The translations under genes and the position numbers were made by a program. A stretch of 8,678 nucleotides of DNA from Candidatus Heimdallarchaeota archaeon (GTDB taxonomy: Archaea; Asgardarchaeota; Heimdallarchaeia; Heimdallarchaeales; Kariarchaeaceae), in assembly GCA_022574115.1 (NCBI GenBank), contig JACZSS010000074.1:1-8678 (forward strand). The letters are read 5' to 3'. Positions 1 to 5,944 of the stretch are shown here, piece after piece. Position 1 is the first letter of the stretch; each line of letters opens with the position of its first letter. The notes under the pieces were generated by a model, which saw only the letters and a program-made list of their open reading frames with translations, was not told the origin of the DNA and did not search any database.

Positions 1-435
1 ATCGAAGTTCCCCATGAAGTCGGAGACGAGGACCTCGACCGTCGAATCGGGGAGGCGCTCCCGTATCGCCCCGATGGTGGCAACGACGTGGCCCGCCGCA
101 CCGTCGGGCAGATCGTCGCGGTTCACCATGGTCACGACGACGTGGCGAAGCCCGAGGAGGGCGGCCGCCTCCCCCACGCGGCGCGGCTCCTCGGGGTCGA
201 GCGGAAGGGGGGCGCCCTTGGTCACGGCGCAGTAGCCGCAGGTGCGCGTGCAGATGTCGCCCCCGATCATGAAGGTGGCCGTTTGGCGCGAGAAACACTC
301 AAAGAGGTTCGGGCATCGCGCCTCCTCGCACACCGTGTGGAGTCGCTTCTCCCGCATGAGCGCCTTCACGGCGTGGGAGCGGCTCGGGTTGGGGAGCCGC
401 TTGACGAGCCATGGGGGAAATCGCCTTGAAACCAT
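1..435 (-). CDS. lipA: Lipoyl synthase, N-terminal part (runs off the window edge)
   Basis: LipA is a radical SAM enzyme that inserts two sulfurs into protein-bound octanoyl groups to make lipoyl cofactor. Reading the minus strand from ATG 435-433 gives an N-terminus MVSRRFPPWLVKRLP, typical of LipA. Next comes the auxiliary-cluster signature C-x4-C-x5-C (CEEARCPNLFEC), then TATFMIGGDICTRTCGYC, which contains the radical SAM CxxxCxxC motif. VVVTMVNRDDLPDG and the EVLVSDFMGNF strand follow. The frame stays open to base 1, so about the first 145 residues are present and the C-terminal half is missing. Identification is very secure. The segment is strongly GC-rich, unlike everything after about base 425, and its codons are G/C-ending, so it probably belongs to a different, GC-rich bacterium. 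No convincing ribosome binding site can be assigned because the upstream sequence appears to be foreign to it. Confidence 0.95.
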   Translation of the reverse strand, partial: MVSRRFPPWLVKRLPNPSRSHAVKALMREKRLHTVCEEARCPNLFECFSRQTATFMIGGDICTRTCGYCAVTKGAPLPLDPEEPRRVGEAAALLGLRHVVVTMVNRDDLPDGAAGHVVATIGAIRERLPDSTVEVLVSDFMGNFD

Positions 436-440
436 TGAAA
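421..440. other. Abrupt composition change / probable assembly junction
   Basis: G+C falls from roughly two thirds to roughly one third within a few bases here. To the left lies a bacterial-type lipA reading left. To the right lies an AT-rich gene reading right that has lost its start. An open plus-strand frame (242-853) runs straight through the change, but its first ~60 residues are only the antisense of lipA. A chimeric contig is the simplest explanation; a very recent recombination is possible but less likely. Confidence 0.75.
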
Positions 441-853
441 ATAAAATACCTATCCCACCTCCGACTTTTTTGTTGTTAACAGTTGACGGTCGTCTGATAC
501 TCATGGGAGAAATCCATAAATCTGGATGGAGAAAGTCCAAGATAGAAGGGACCTTGCTAAGTGGAATCCTATCCGCAATAATGACCTTAATCGGAGAGGT
601 AGCGGACGAAAGTTCGTCGCTTCGAACCATTGATGCGGGTGCATTTCAAATTATGCTGGAACAAAGTGAAAATGTAGTTAGCGTATTGCTTGTTGACAGA
701 AATATCCCAGAATTCAGGAATTATTTACTTACGATATTGGATCATATAGATAAGGATTACGGTTCATATCTTAAATATTGGTCTGGATATAGTGAGCCTA
801 AAATGGTGGAACATATTAAACAGCAGATTATGGAAACAATAAAAGTTCGTTAG
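437..853 (+). CDS. Longin/roadblock-like small protein, 5' end missing
   Basis: About 138 residues of a soluble alpha/beta protein. The order is a strand (FLLLTVDGRLILMGEI), a long amphipathic helix (KIEGTLLSGILSAIMTLIGEV), paired strands (FQIMLEQSENVVSVLLVDRN) and a C-terminal helix (EFRNYLLTILDHIDKDYG). This strand-helix-strand-strand-helix order, with a conserved-looking 'SGILSAI' helix, resembles longin/roadblock-type proteins. Such proteins are abundant in Asgard archaea, where they are thought to work with small GTPases. The match is by eye only. The native start is not visible because the probable junction at 421-440 removes it. ATG 503 is in frame but would cut the first strand, so an upstream start is likely. 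It ends with TAG at 851-853, one base from the stop of the converging methyltransferase gene. Confidence 0.6.
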   Translation, partial: ENKIPIPPPTFLLLTVDGRLILMGEIHKSGWRKSKIEGTLLSGILSAIMTLIGEVADESSSLRTIDAGAFQIMLEQSENVVSVLLVDRNIPEFRNYLLTILDHIDKDYGSYLKYWSGYSEPKMVEHIKQQIMETIKVR

Positions 854-854
854 T

Positions 855-1916
855 TTATTTCGCTATAATCAAGGCCTCTTTAGTCACTTTTTGGGGACTC
901 AGGACATATTGATATTCCAAGTACTCTGTTCTAACATTTTTTCTCACAGAGTGTAAAAGCTCTGTTAAATCTTTGATTGAGGGGAAACCTAGGTCGTGGT
1001 ATGACAACACTAAGATCCCGTCGAATTTTTCAAAGAGTGAACTGAATTTGTCGTATATCAGTTCAGAATCTATCCATGCGGATTTCTCGATCTCATAGGG
1101 TAGATGTTTTTTCTTTAGGTTAATCCTCTTCTCCCAATTTTCATAATCGATAAGTCCTTCAAGAAAATTATAATAATCCTGATAATCCGTCCCTTTTGAT
1201 CGTCTAGACTTCATGTAAGGGGGATCCAGGTAAATCAGATCGAAGTTTCCTTGAATTAGTGAAATGTCACAGTTGATGGCTGTATTGTTTCTTTTATTGT
1301 CGAAAATGCAAGCATTCGCCTGTTTGCAAAATTTAGTAAAATATTCAGTAAACGTCCGATCCCAAGTTACCTTATTTCCAAATTTACGTCTAACGTTGCT
1401 CATCCTCAGACTAAGGTTCTTCCGGTGAAATAGGTTAAATGGGCGTTTAATAATGCAGCTTTGAAATAAACTCCAATAGGCAAGAACCCGCTTGTACTCA
1501 CCCTCTAGGTTACTAATGTTATACAACATGCTATCGATCCAAATATTCTCATCTTGAGTAAAATATACTCCTCGAAAATTCTTTTCAACAGTATGTCCGT
1601 GATCGTCATAACTTACAAAACGTAGCAACCTTGCAATTTCTTGATCAGTAAGCAACGTAAAAGAATTTTCGACTAGAGCCTGGGATGTTATATAACTTGA
1701 GGACAAAATGTCATTTGAATAAACTTCTTTCCTTAAAGACTTGAAATAATAGGATACAACACCACTCCCCGAGAACCCATCAAGTACGCTGTCAAACGCC
1801 AAATCAGAAATTGATTTGTGGATCCATCGAATTAGTTTATATTTCGAACCTTGAAATCTGGTTTGTGGAAATTTCAGGGAAATAACTTCAGTCACAGATT
1901 GATTACTCTTCCGCAT
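855..1916 (-). CDS. D12-class N6-adenine DNA methyltransferase
   Basis: This enzyme transfers a methyl group from S-adenosylmethionine to adenine N6 in a specific DNA sequence. The 353-residue protein has motifs in the order of the D12 (alpha-type, Dam-like) class. TRFQGSKYKL at about 19-28 is the motif X region. VLDGFSGSGVV at 44-54 is the SAM-binding motif I. YLDPPY at 229-234 is catalytic motif IV (DPPY). The stretch between motifs I and IV would hold the target-recognition region. Length is normal for the class and no key motif is missing. Start ATG 1916-1914 overlaps the end of the upstream membrane-protein gene by 14 bases, suggesting co-transcription. No endonuclease gene is visible nearby, so it may be a solitary methyltransferase or an escaped part of a restriction system. 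The recognition sequence cannot be read from the protein. Confidence 0.9.
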   Translation of the reverse strand: MRKSNQSVTEVISLKFPQTRFQGSKYKLIRWIHKSISDLAFDSVLDGFSGSGVVSYYFKSLRKEVYSNDILSSSYITSQALVENSFTLLTDQEIARLLRFVSYDDHGHTVEKNFRGVYFTQDENIWIDSMLYNISNLEGEYKRVLAYWSLFQSCIIKRPFNLFHRKNLSLRMSNVRRKFGNKVTWDRTFTEYFTKFCKQANACIFDNKRNNTAINCDISLIQGNFDLIYLDPPYMKSRRSKGTDYQDYYNFLEGLIDYENWEKRINLKKKHLPYEIEKSAWIDSELIYDKFSSLFEKFDGILVLSYHDLGFPSIKDLTELLHSVRKNVRTEYLEYQYVLSPQKVTKEALIIAK

Positions 1917-2193
1917 CAGCTAAATTCCAGAAGTGATACAGGAGGGCGAAGATGAGAGATAATCCCATCCCAATTATTACGAAGATTTTTAATAATTCAA
2001 AATCAAGCATTCTTAACTCAGCTAAAATCAATTGAACTTTAAATATTATTAAGTTACCAATAAGAAATCCCATTTCAAATAGAAAGGGCAAACTCTGATC
2101 TAAATAGCCGAGGGACAACAAATCACCATAAATATTGTAAAGCCAAAAAATTTTGCGATCAAACTGAAATGATTTAATATTGACTTTGTACAT
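1903..2193 (-). CDS. Small two-helix membrane protein, unknown
   Basis: This 96-residue product is not recognised. It has a polar, aromatic-rich N-terminal third (about 1-30). A hydrophobic stretch follows at about 36-60 (LPFLFEMGFLIGNLIIFKVQ), and a strong predicted transmembrane helix at about 68-90 (LLKIFVIIGMGLSLIFALLY) ends in a short acidic tail. It starts with ATG 2193-2191 and overlaps the methyltransferase start by 14 bases, the typical arrangement of coupled genes. It is transcribed away from the membrane receptor-like gene starting at 2262, with about 70 bp between them. Hydrophobic, AT-rich frames arise easily by chance, so its reality rests mainly on the overlap and the clean start. 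Confidence 0.5.
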   Translation of the reverse strand: MYKVNIKSFQFDRKIFWLYNIYGDLLSLGYLDQSLPFLFEMGFLIGNLIIFKVQLILAELRMLDFELLKIFVIIGMGLSLIFALLYHFWNLADAEE

Positions 2194-2261
2194 TCATTAT
2201 CTTTTTGAACTTCTCAAAGATGTGATTTTGTAGGTTGTCGGCGAATTTTTTTGCAAAAGCA

Positions 2262-3530
2262 ATGAGAACAAATCTAGTTTTCATGGTGATTCTTGCAACC
2301 GTTGCGTTGTTATTTCAACTACTTTTCGTAACAAATGCCCAAAGTACAATCAATGATATCAATGAATTGGGAAACGAATATCTTGATGAAGACGATAAAA
2401 TACTTCGGGGTCTTCTTGACCTTGATGTAATCTTAAACACCATGTACAACGAACAGACTGGCGTAATCATGTCTCAGCTGTTATTTGAAGGTGAAGTTGA
2501 AACCGATATCGGAATATCTACTTACGAAGTCTACAAACATGTATTTGGCAACGTTAGTAAAGCTATTCGAATTAGGAATGAATCTGCTTACAACTTGACT
2601 CAAATCAAGGATTCATCCGCTTTTGTTGATATATTTAGTGGAATTTCACACCAGATCACTAGTTTCGATAGTGAAAATAATTTTGCTGATACTAATAACA
2701 CCGGAGTTGGCGGAATTTTTTTCAAACTTGAAAAAGATCTCGAAGATCAGCCGAAGGCTGATGAAGTGATACAGAAATTCAACTTACAACGTCAATTGCA
2801 TAATCAGGCAGTCAACGACATCCTGATCGATCCAACCATTTCCTCATCTGGAGTATTACCCACAATCCTAACCATTCTTGATCGAATTAGGGAGAGAATT
2901 TCAGACCCCAACACAGTTTCTCCAGATGCCGTTAATTCTGATGAAATTTTGAGATTGATATTTGATTATTATACAGAGACTACATCGTTGTTAATTAACC
3001 TAGAATTAACCCAAACACGTTTTGATCCTCAGAACAAATACACCAGAACCGAAATAATTGAATTCTATGAATCTACATTCAATTATGTCAATAATAAGCA
3101 CATTACAATTGAAGATATTCGCCGAGATCTTACCGATTTAATCGTCGATTCTGCAAACGATAACGACATCTTGGCCATTTTAGTTGTTTACCAAAATACT
3201 AGAGCAAGAATTTTAGGAGTGTTGGAGGAAATGTTGCTTTTTTTACCGGTGTTTGTTCATTCTCAAAAACAGGCGATCCGTGAGATATTTCCTCTATTAG
3301 AAAGTGAAAGAGAAATATTCAAAGCTGAATTTAACAAATTCACTGACGAACTCAATCAGAATTTAGCCACTCAAATCCAATTCGTGTCGCTATTATTGAT
3401 CCTTATCCTCTCAATAACCGGAGGCTACTCTTCAAGAAAGGGGTTACAAGTTGCTAAAAAGGAAAACTCCGCAACTTCGAAAACCGAAAATACGAATATC
3501 AAGATATCCGAGTCTTTGTTTACCGATTAA
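2262..3530 (+). CDS. Membrane-anchored protein with large helical external domain, unknown
   Basis: About 422 residues from ATG 2262. A TTG at 2235 is in frame but would put nine residues ahead of the hydrophobic segment, and neither start has a good ribosome binding site. Residues ~4-24 (NLVFMVILATVALLFQLLFV) form a signal peptide or first transmembrane helix. About 350 residues follow, acidic and predicted mostly helical, with many Asn/Asp/Glu and no cysteine pattern. A second membrane helix (FVSLLLILILSITGG) comes near residue 375, then a cytoplasmic tail of about 35 Lys/Ser/Thr-rich residues. The topology resembles the sensory half of a chemoreceptor or sensor kinase, but no HAMP, methyl-accepting or kinase domain follows. 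It could be an anchored surface protein or a sensor working through a partner. No family is recognised. Confidence 0.75.
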   Translation: MRTNLVFMVILATVALLFQLLFVTNAQSTINDINELGNEYLDEDDKILRGLLDLDVILNTMYNEQTGVIMSQLLFEGEVETDIGISTYEVYKHVFGNVSKAIRIRNESAYNLTQIKDSSAFVDIFSGISHQITSFDSENNFADTNNTGVGGIFFKLEKDLEDQPKADEVIQKFNLQRQLHNQAVNDILIDPTISSSGVLPTILTILDRIRERISDPNTVSPDAVNSDEILRLIFDYYTETTSLLINLELTQTRFDPQNKYTRTEIIEFYESTFNYVNNKHITIEDIRRDLTDLIVDSANDNDILAILVVYQNTRARILGVLEEMLLFLPVFVHSQKQAIREIFPLLESEREIFKAEFNKFTDELNQNLATQIQFVSLLLILILSITGGYSSRKGLQVAKKENSATSKTENTNIKISESLFTD

Positions 3531-3550
3531 ATTTTGATAATTCTTTATTG

Positions 3551-3577
3551 GAAAGATTAAGTTGAGCTAGATCTTTC
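3551..3577. repeat. Inverted repeat, 7-bp arms
   Basis: GAAAGAT (3551-3557) and ATCTTTC (3571-3577) are perfect inverted arms around a 13-base loop, 21 bases after the stop of the membrane-protein gene. It could form a hairpin at that transcript's 3' end. No U-tract follows, so it is not a classical terminator. It overlaps the end of the decayed frame on the other strand. Confidence 0.3.
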
Positions 3578-3730
3578 GAGTAATTCTGGATATCCGAGTC
3601 CTGATTGTTTCTAAATTTGCCATGCTGTTGATTTAAGAAATTCGTCAAATTCCATAGTATGTTTGTCTAATCCGAATTGACCAAATAACAAATATCGCGC
3701 TTCAGGCCATTCTAATTTGTGGGTCGCAAG
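3557..3730 (-). pseudogene. Decayed coding remnant with in-frame TAG
   Basis: On the minus strand, directly after the PPOX stop and in the same frame, the sequence stays open and protein-like. It reads THKLEWPEARYLLFGQFG, then LDKHTMEFDEFLKSTAWQI, a TAG at 3613-3611, and KQSGLGYPELLERSSST ending in TAA (3559-3557). Residue choice (Trp, Glu, Leu, Gly-Tyr-Pro) looks like a real protein end and not random AT-rich translation. No upstream start exists in the frame except an internal ATG (MEFDEF). The most likely reading is the C-terminal remnant of a lost gene. A short functional ORF from that ATG, or a lost C-terminal extension of the PPOX gene, is less likely because the PPOX protein already has its usual length. 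Family not recognised. Confidence 0.35.
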
Positions 3731-4144
3731 TTAGTAAATCGAATCGATAGAGATTGGAATCTTTATTCGATCCTCGTCTGCGTTGTGACTTGCATACTTT
3801 TCGAGCCCTGTATACTTGAACGAAAGCTGGTCGATATGATTATTTGCCTCTTCCCCGAGGATTGTTTTTATTACTGTTCCGTGAATTCCTAAATACCGAT
3901 AGAAGGTATCGGGATCCATAATGGCAATCGAAATTTTAGTGCCTTCTTTGATAACGTTTGCCTTAACTCTTCCAGTTGCCGTATTGATAAATATGGTTGT
4001 ACCAATTTTATTATTAGTTTCGTCGACCTCTATATTGAACCAGCTAGGTGTTACATGAGGTGTTCCGTCTTTTCTGACAATACTCACTAATGCTAATGCT
4101 TTTTTTTCAACCAAAATGTCTCGAAAAGTCTCAAGATCTTTCAT
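3731..4144 (-). CDS. PPOX-class (pyridoxamine 5'-phosphate oxidase fold) flavin/F420-binding protein
   Basis: This 137-residue protein has the split-barrel fold used by FMN- or F420-binding reductases. The family pattern is clear: an N-terminal helix, ALVSIVRKDGTPHVTPSWF (about 18-36), then TTIFINTATGRVKANVIK, whose Arg/Lys residues usually contact the cofactor phosphates. ISIAIMDPDTFYRYLGIHG (about 70-88) and a C-terminal strand RIKIPISID close the domain. The length is normal for the small single-domain PPOX/F420 subfamily. Cofactor choice (FMN, F420 or haem-type) and substrate cannot be settled by eye; in an archaeon F420 is plausible. Start ATG 4144-4142 is the natural start just before the first helix. 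It is divergent from the GrpB-family gene with 142 bp between them, and appears to be a single-gene unit. Confidence 0.85.
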   Translation of the reverse strand: MKDLETFRDILVEKKALALVSIVRKDGTPHVTPSWFNIEVDETNNKIGTTIFINTATGRVKANVIKEGTKISIAIMDPDTFYRYLGIHGTVIKTILGEEANNHIDQLSFKYTGLEKYASHNADEDRIKIPISIDSIY

Positions 4145-4286
4145 ACTTCCCCATTTTATTAATCGTAGAAAATGATTTGGTTTTGACGAAACTTCTACAT
4201 TTTGATAATTCGTAATATTTGTGAGTTAAACACTGTCAGAAGACATCACTTAATGTAAAGCCTCGGCCTAATTTGGAACAGATAAA
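4145..4286. promoter_or_regulatory. Divergent intergenic region (PPOX / GrpB)
   Basis: These 142 AT-rich bases separate two head-to-head genes, so promoters for both must lie here. On the minus strand an AT-rich element (GATTAATAAAAT, about 4152-4163) precedes the PPOX start but is close to it. On the plus strand TTAATGTAAAG (about 4251-4261) lies roughly 30 bases before the GrpB ATG, a spacing that would give a nearly leaderless message. Neither element is a strong TATA match, and no operator-like repeat is seen. Confidence 0.3.
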
Positions 4287-4856
4287 ATGTTTCCGGACGA
4301 GTTGTATTTGGTCGAATATGATGATGGATGGGTTTCAAAATTTGCTAATGGGAGCAAGAGGTTACAAAAAATACTGAACGCACATTTGGTCAAAATACAT
4401 CATATAGGAAGTACCGCAATTCCAGGATTATGTGCTAAACCTATAATAGATATGCTTGTAGAGGTAAAGTCTTTTCCTGACTGTGAAATTTGGATTAAGA
4501 TTTTAGTATCAAATGGGTACCAATATATTGACAAATGGAATACTCTGATGCCTTTTCGCCGATTATTTGTCCGGTATGAGAATGATGATTATGATGGACA
4601 CGTATTGGAGCATATTCACATTGTTGAGGCAGGTCATCCATTTGTAAAGCGTCACGTACTCTTTCGAGACTACCTGATGTTTTCTCTTCCAGACAAAGTT
4701 GCTTATTGTCGCATGAAGCAAGAGCTAATATCTCGTGGTGTGAAGAGATCTGATTACAATGACTTTAAGACCGATTTTATCCATTCTATTGATCACAAAG
4801 CCTATTTTTGGAAACACCAGAAGGATTTGCCAGTTGATTATTATGAAAACACCTGA
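4287..4856 (+). CDS. GrpB family protein (nucleotidyltransferase-like fold)
   Basis: This 189-residue protein matches the GrpB/UPF0157 family. Those proteins stand alone or are fused to dephospho-CoA kinase, and their fold is related to nucleotidyltransferases. The N-terminus has the family's 'VEYDDGWVSKF' opening (9-19). The core signature HHIGSTAIPGLCAKPIIDML spans 38-57 and contains the Gly-Ser of the nucleotidyltransferase loop (G41, S42) and the acidic residue D55. The family's GHVLEHIHIV segment (104-113) and the following FRDYL helix are present. The protein is full length with no missing motif. The biochemical role of stand-alone GrpB proteins is not established, so nucleotidyl transfer is only a fold-based guess. 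Start ATG 4287 lies directly before the conserved N-terminus. Its TGA (4854-4856) is one base from the stop of the converging ankyrin gene. Confidence 0.9.
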   Translation: MFPDELYLVEYDDGWVSKFANGSKRLQKILNAHLVKIHHIGSTAIPGLCAKPIIDMLVEVKSFPDCEIWIKILVSNGYQYIDKWNTLMPFRRLFVRYENDDYDGHVLEHIHIVEAGHPFVKRHVLFRDYLMFSLPDKVAYCRMKQELISRGVKRSDYNDFKTDFIHSIDHKAYFWKHQKDLPVDYYENT

Positions 4857-4857
4857 T

Positions 4858-5481
4858 TCACTTTCTTAATCCTGAGTGGAAGATTTTAATGATTTCTGCA
4901 AAGCCTTTCTTTATGGCATGTTCTAATGGGAAAATTCCTTTGTTATCAGAGATAGAAGGATCTGCCCCATGATCCAGTAACAATTTCACAATAACCTGAT
5001 GATTTTTTCCACCATCACCCAAAATGACAGTTTCTAACAGCGCCGTCCAGCCAAGATTATTGACCAAGTTTATATCAATTGATGTCTTTTCAAGTAATTT
5101 TCTGACAGTTTCCACATGCCCTCTCTCGCAAGCTGGGATCAGCGCTGATCCCCCGTATTGATTGACGATTGAATAATTGGGATTGTATTCAATGAGTATA
5201 TCCAAGATCGTGTTGTGACCATTTGCCCCTGCATAAAGAAAGGGCGTTCTTTCAATTGTTGGATTTTCTAGGTCATAAAGATCAATTTGAGCCTCGTTTT
5301 CTAAAAGCCACTTGATAATCTTCAGGTTTTCAAACTCAGTCGCAGCCAGAAGTGCTGTTCTACCTTTAGAATCAATACTATTGACATCCATTCCTTGATC
5401 AATTAATAGCATTAAGTGATCTAGATCGCCTTTCTCGGCATGACTGACAAATTCATCTAGATCGTCTCGAGTCTTGGTCAT
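4858..5481 (-). CDS. Ankyrin repeat protein, coupled to msrA-like gene
   Basis: About 207 residues made of six consecutive ankyrin repeats, the last short and capping. Repeat boundaries show as GRTALLAATE, RTPFLYAGANGH, YGGSALIPACERGHVETVRKLL, NNLGWTALLETVILGDGG and GIFPLEHAIKKGF. These spellings, especially FLYAGA..G, GG(S/T)ALIPACERGH and NNLGWTALLE.VILGDGG, match a conserved bacterial single-protein ankyrin family, often cytoplasmic or periplasmic. Ankyrin repeats bind other proteins; no catalytic domain is present. I place the start at ATG 5481-5479, one base after the msrA-like stop (TGA-A-ATG), a coupled arrangement. A longer frame back to 5568 would overlap msrA by 86 bases and adds no repeat sequence. 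The resemblance to bacterial relatives suggests horizontal acquisition. It probably protects, or acts with, its operon partner. Confidence 0.9.
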   Translation of the reverse strand: MTKTRDDLDEFVSHAEKGDLDHLMLLIDQGMDVNSIDSKGRTALLAATEFENLKIIKWLLENEAQIDLYDLENPTIERTPFLYAGANGHNTILDILIEYNPNYSIVNQYGGSALIPACERGHVETVRKLLEKTSIDINLVNNLGWTALLETVILGDGGKNHQVIVKLLLDHGADPSISDNKGIFPLEHAIKKGFAEIIKIFHSGLRK

Positions 5482-5482
5482 T

Positions 5483-5893
5483 TCAGAAATAGTAATGTTG
5501 GTCCCTGTCAGAAGCCCTCGAGTACTTATCGAAAGAAGTAATTGTTGTATATATCTTTTCTTGAGCATTTTTTGCCTCTACAGCCACTTCTGCATGATTT
5601 TTCTGTTGTTCATTTATGTAAAACAGAACAGATCTTTCGATATTTTTTTGGTTCTGATTGGATGGATTAGAGGCATTGTGTGTAACCCAGAAGACGTCAA
5701 TCAATTTTATAAAAGTTGTAAGCTTATCATCAAAAACTATTTTGACGACCTCTACTTTGCTTAATTTTTGTTTACCATTTTTAGTTGGTTGGCAAAATCC
5801 GACTTCAGTACCTAAAATACCATTGGCTTTAGAAAAAACTAGTTCAGTATTCCAAAAACAACCTCCACCAAAATAAGCAGTTTCTTGAGACAT
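5483..5893 (-). CDS. msrA: Peptide methionine sulfoxide reductase MsrA-like, short and divergent
   Basis: MsrA reduces methionine-S-sulfoxide in proteins, repairing oxidative damage. The 136-residue protein opens with TAYFGGGCFWNTELVFSK, containing the catalytic GCFW motif (Cys12, Phe13, Trp14). It keeps the Glu of the usual 'HAEVV' (here KVEVV, E48), the LIDVFWVTHN segment, RSVLFYINEQQ and the C-terminal DQHYYF. It is shorter than usual: the region between VGY and HAEV has lost several residues and the 'GTQYRS' segment reads QKNIERS. By eye alignment, Phe33, an Asn and a Glu replace the usual Tyr, Asp and Tyr of the sulfoxide pocket. Cys34 might serve as resolving cysteine, as no C-terminal Cys exists. 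Activity may therefore be altered. ATG 5893-5891 directly precedes the conserved strand. It is first gene of the operon with the ankyrin gene. Confidence 0.85.
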   Translation of the reverse strand: MSQETAYFGGGCFWNTELVFSKANGILGTEVGFCQPTKNGKQKLSKVEVVKIVFDDKLTTFIKLIDVFWVTHNASNPSNQNQKNIERSVLFYINEQQKNHAEVAVEAKNAQEKIYTTITSFDKYSRASDRDQHYYF

Positions 5894-5910
5894 AATCTGA
5901 AATAAGCCTG

Positions 5911-5930
5911 ACCAAATAAGATTATTTGGT
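5911..5930. promoter_or_regulatory. Perfect 20-bp palindrome upstream of msrA (putative operator)
   Basis: The arms ACCAAATAA (5911-5919) and TTATTTGGT (5922-5930) are exact inverted repeats separated by GA. The site lies 18-37 bases before the msrA-like ATG, between a TATA-like element and the start codon. Archaeal repressors commonly bind in that position. A dimeric winged-helix regulator (MarR-, ArsR- or Lrp-like) is a reasonable guess for the binder. No regulator gene is in this window. Confidence 0.6.
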
Positions 5931-5931
5931 T

Positions 5932-5944
5932 CGATAAATATTTT
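5932..5944 (-). promoter_or_regulatory. TATA-like box for the msrA-ankyrin operon
   Basis: The minus strand reads AAAATATTTATCG, an A/T-rich element resembling an archaeal TATA box. With the usual ~25-base spacing, transcription would begin near 5911-5915, giving a leader of about 20 bases. The palindrome at 5911-5930 would then cover the start-proximal promoter. Confidence 0.4.

Noticed and set aside
14..430. Plus-strand open frames in the GC-rich segment
   Set aside because: They are antisense to a clearly recognisable lipA. High G+C keeps several frames open, and their translations are Arg/Ala-rich with no family resemblance.
3611..3613. TAG as pyrrolysine, since the remnants at 3611-3613 and 8054-8056 are both broken by TAG
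   Set aside because: No intact gene here needs TAG readthrough, the longin-like gene appears to end in TAG, and no pyl genes are visible. Decay is simpler.
5482..5568. N-terminal extension of the ankyrin protein to ATG 5568
   Set aside because: It would overlap the conserved end of the msrA-like gene by 86 bases and adds no ankyrin sequence, whereas ATG 5481 follows the msrA stop by one base.
5474..5876. Plus-strand frames opposite the msrA-like gene
   Set aside because: They are shadows of the minus-strand gene, which has a catalytic motif, a start and an operon partner.
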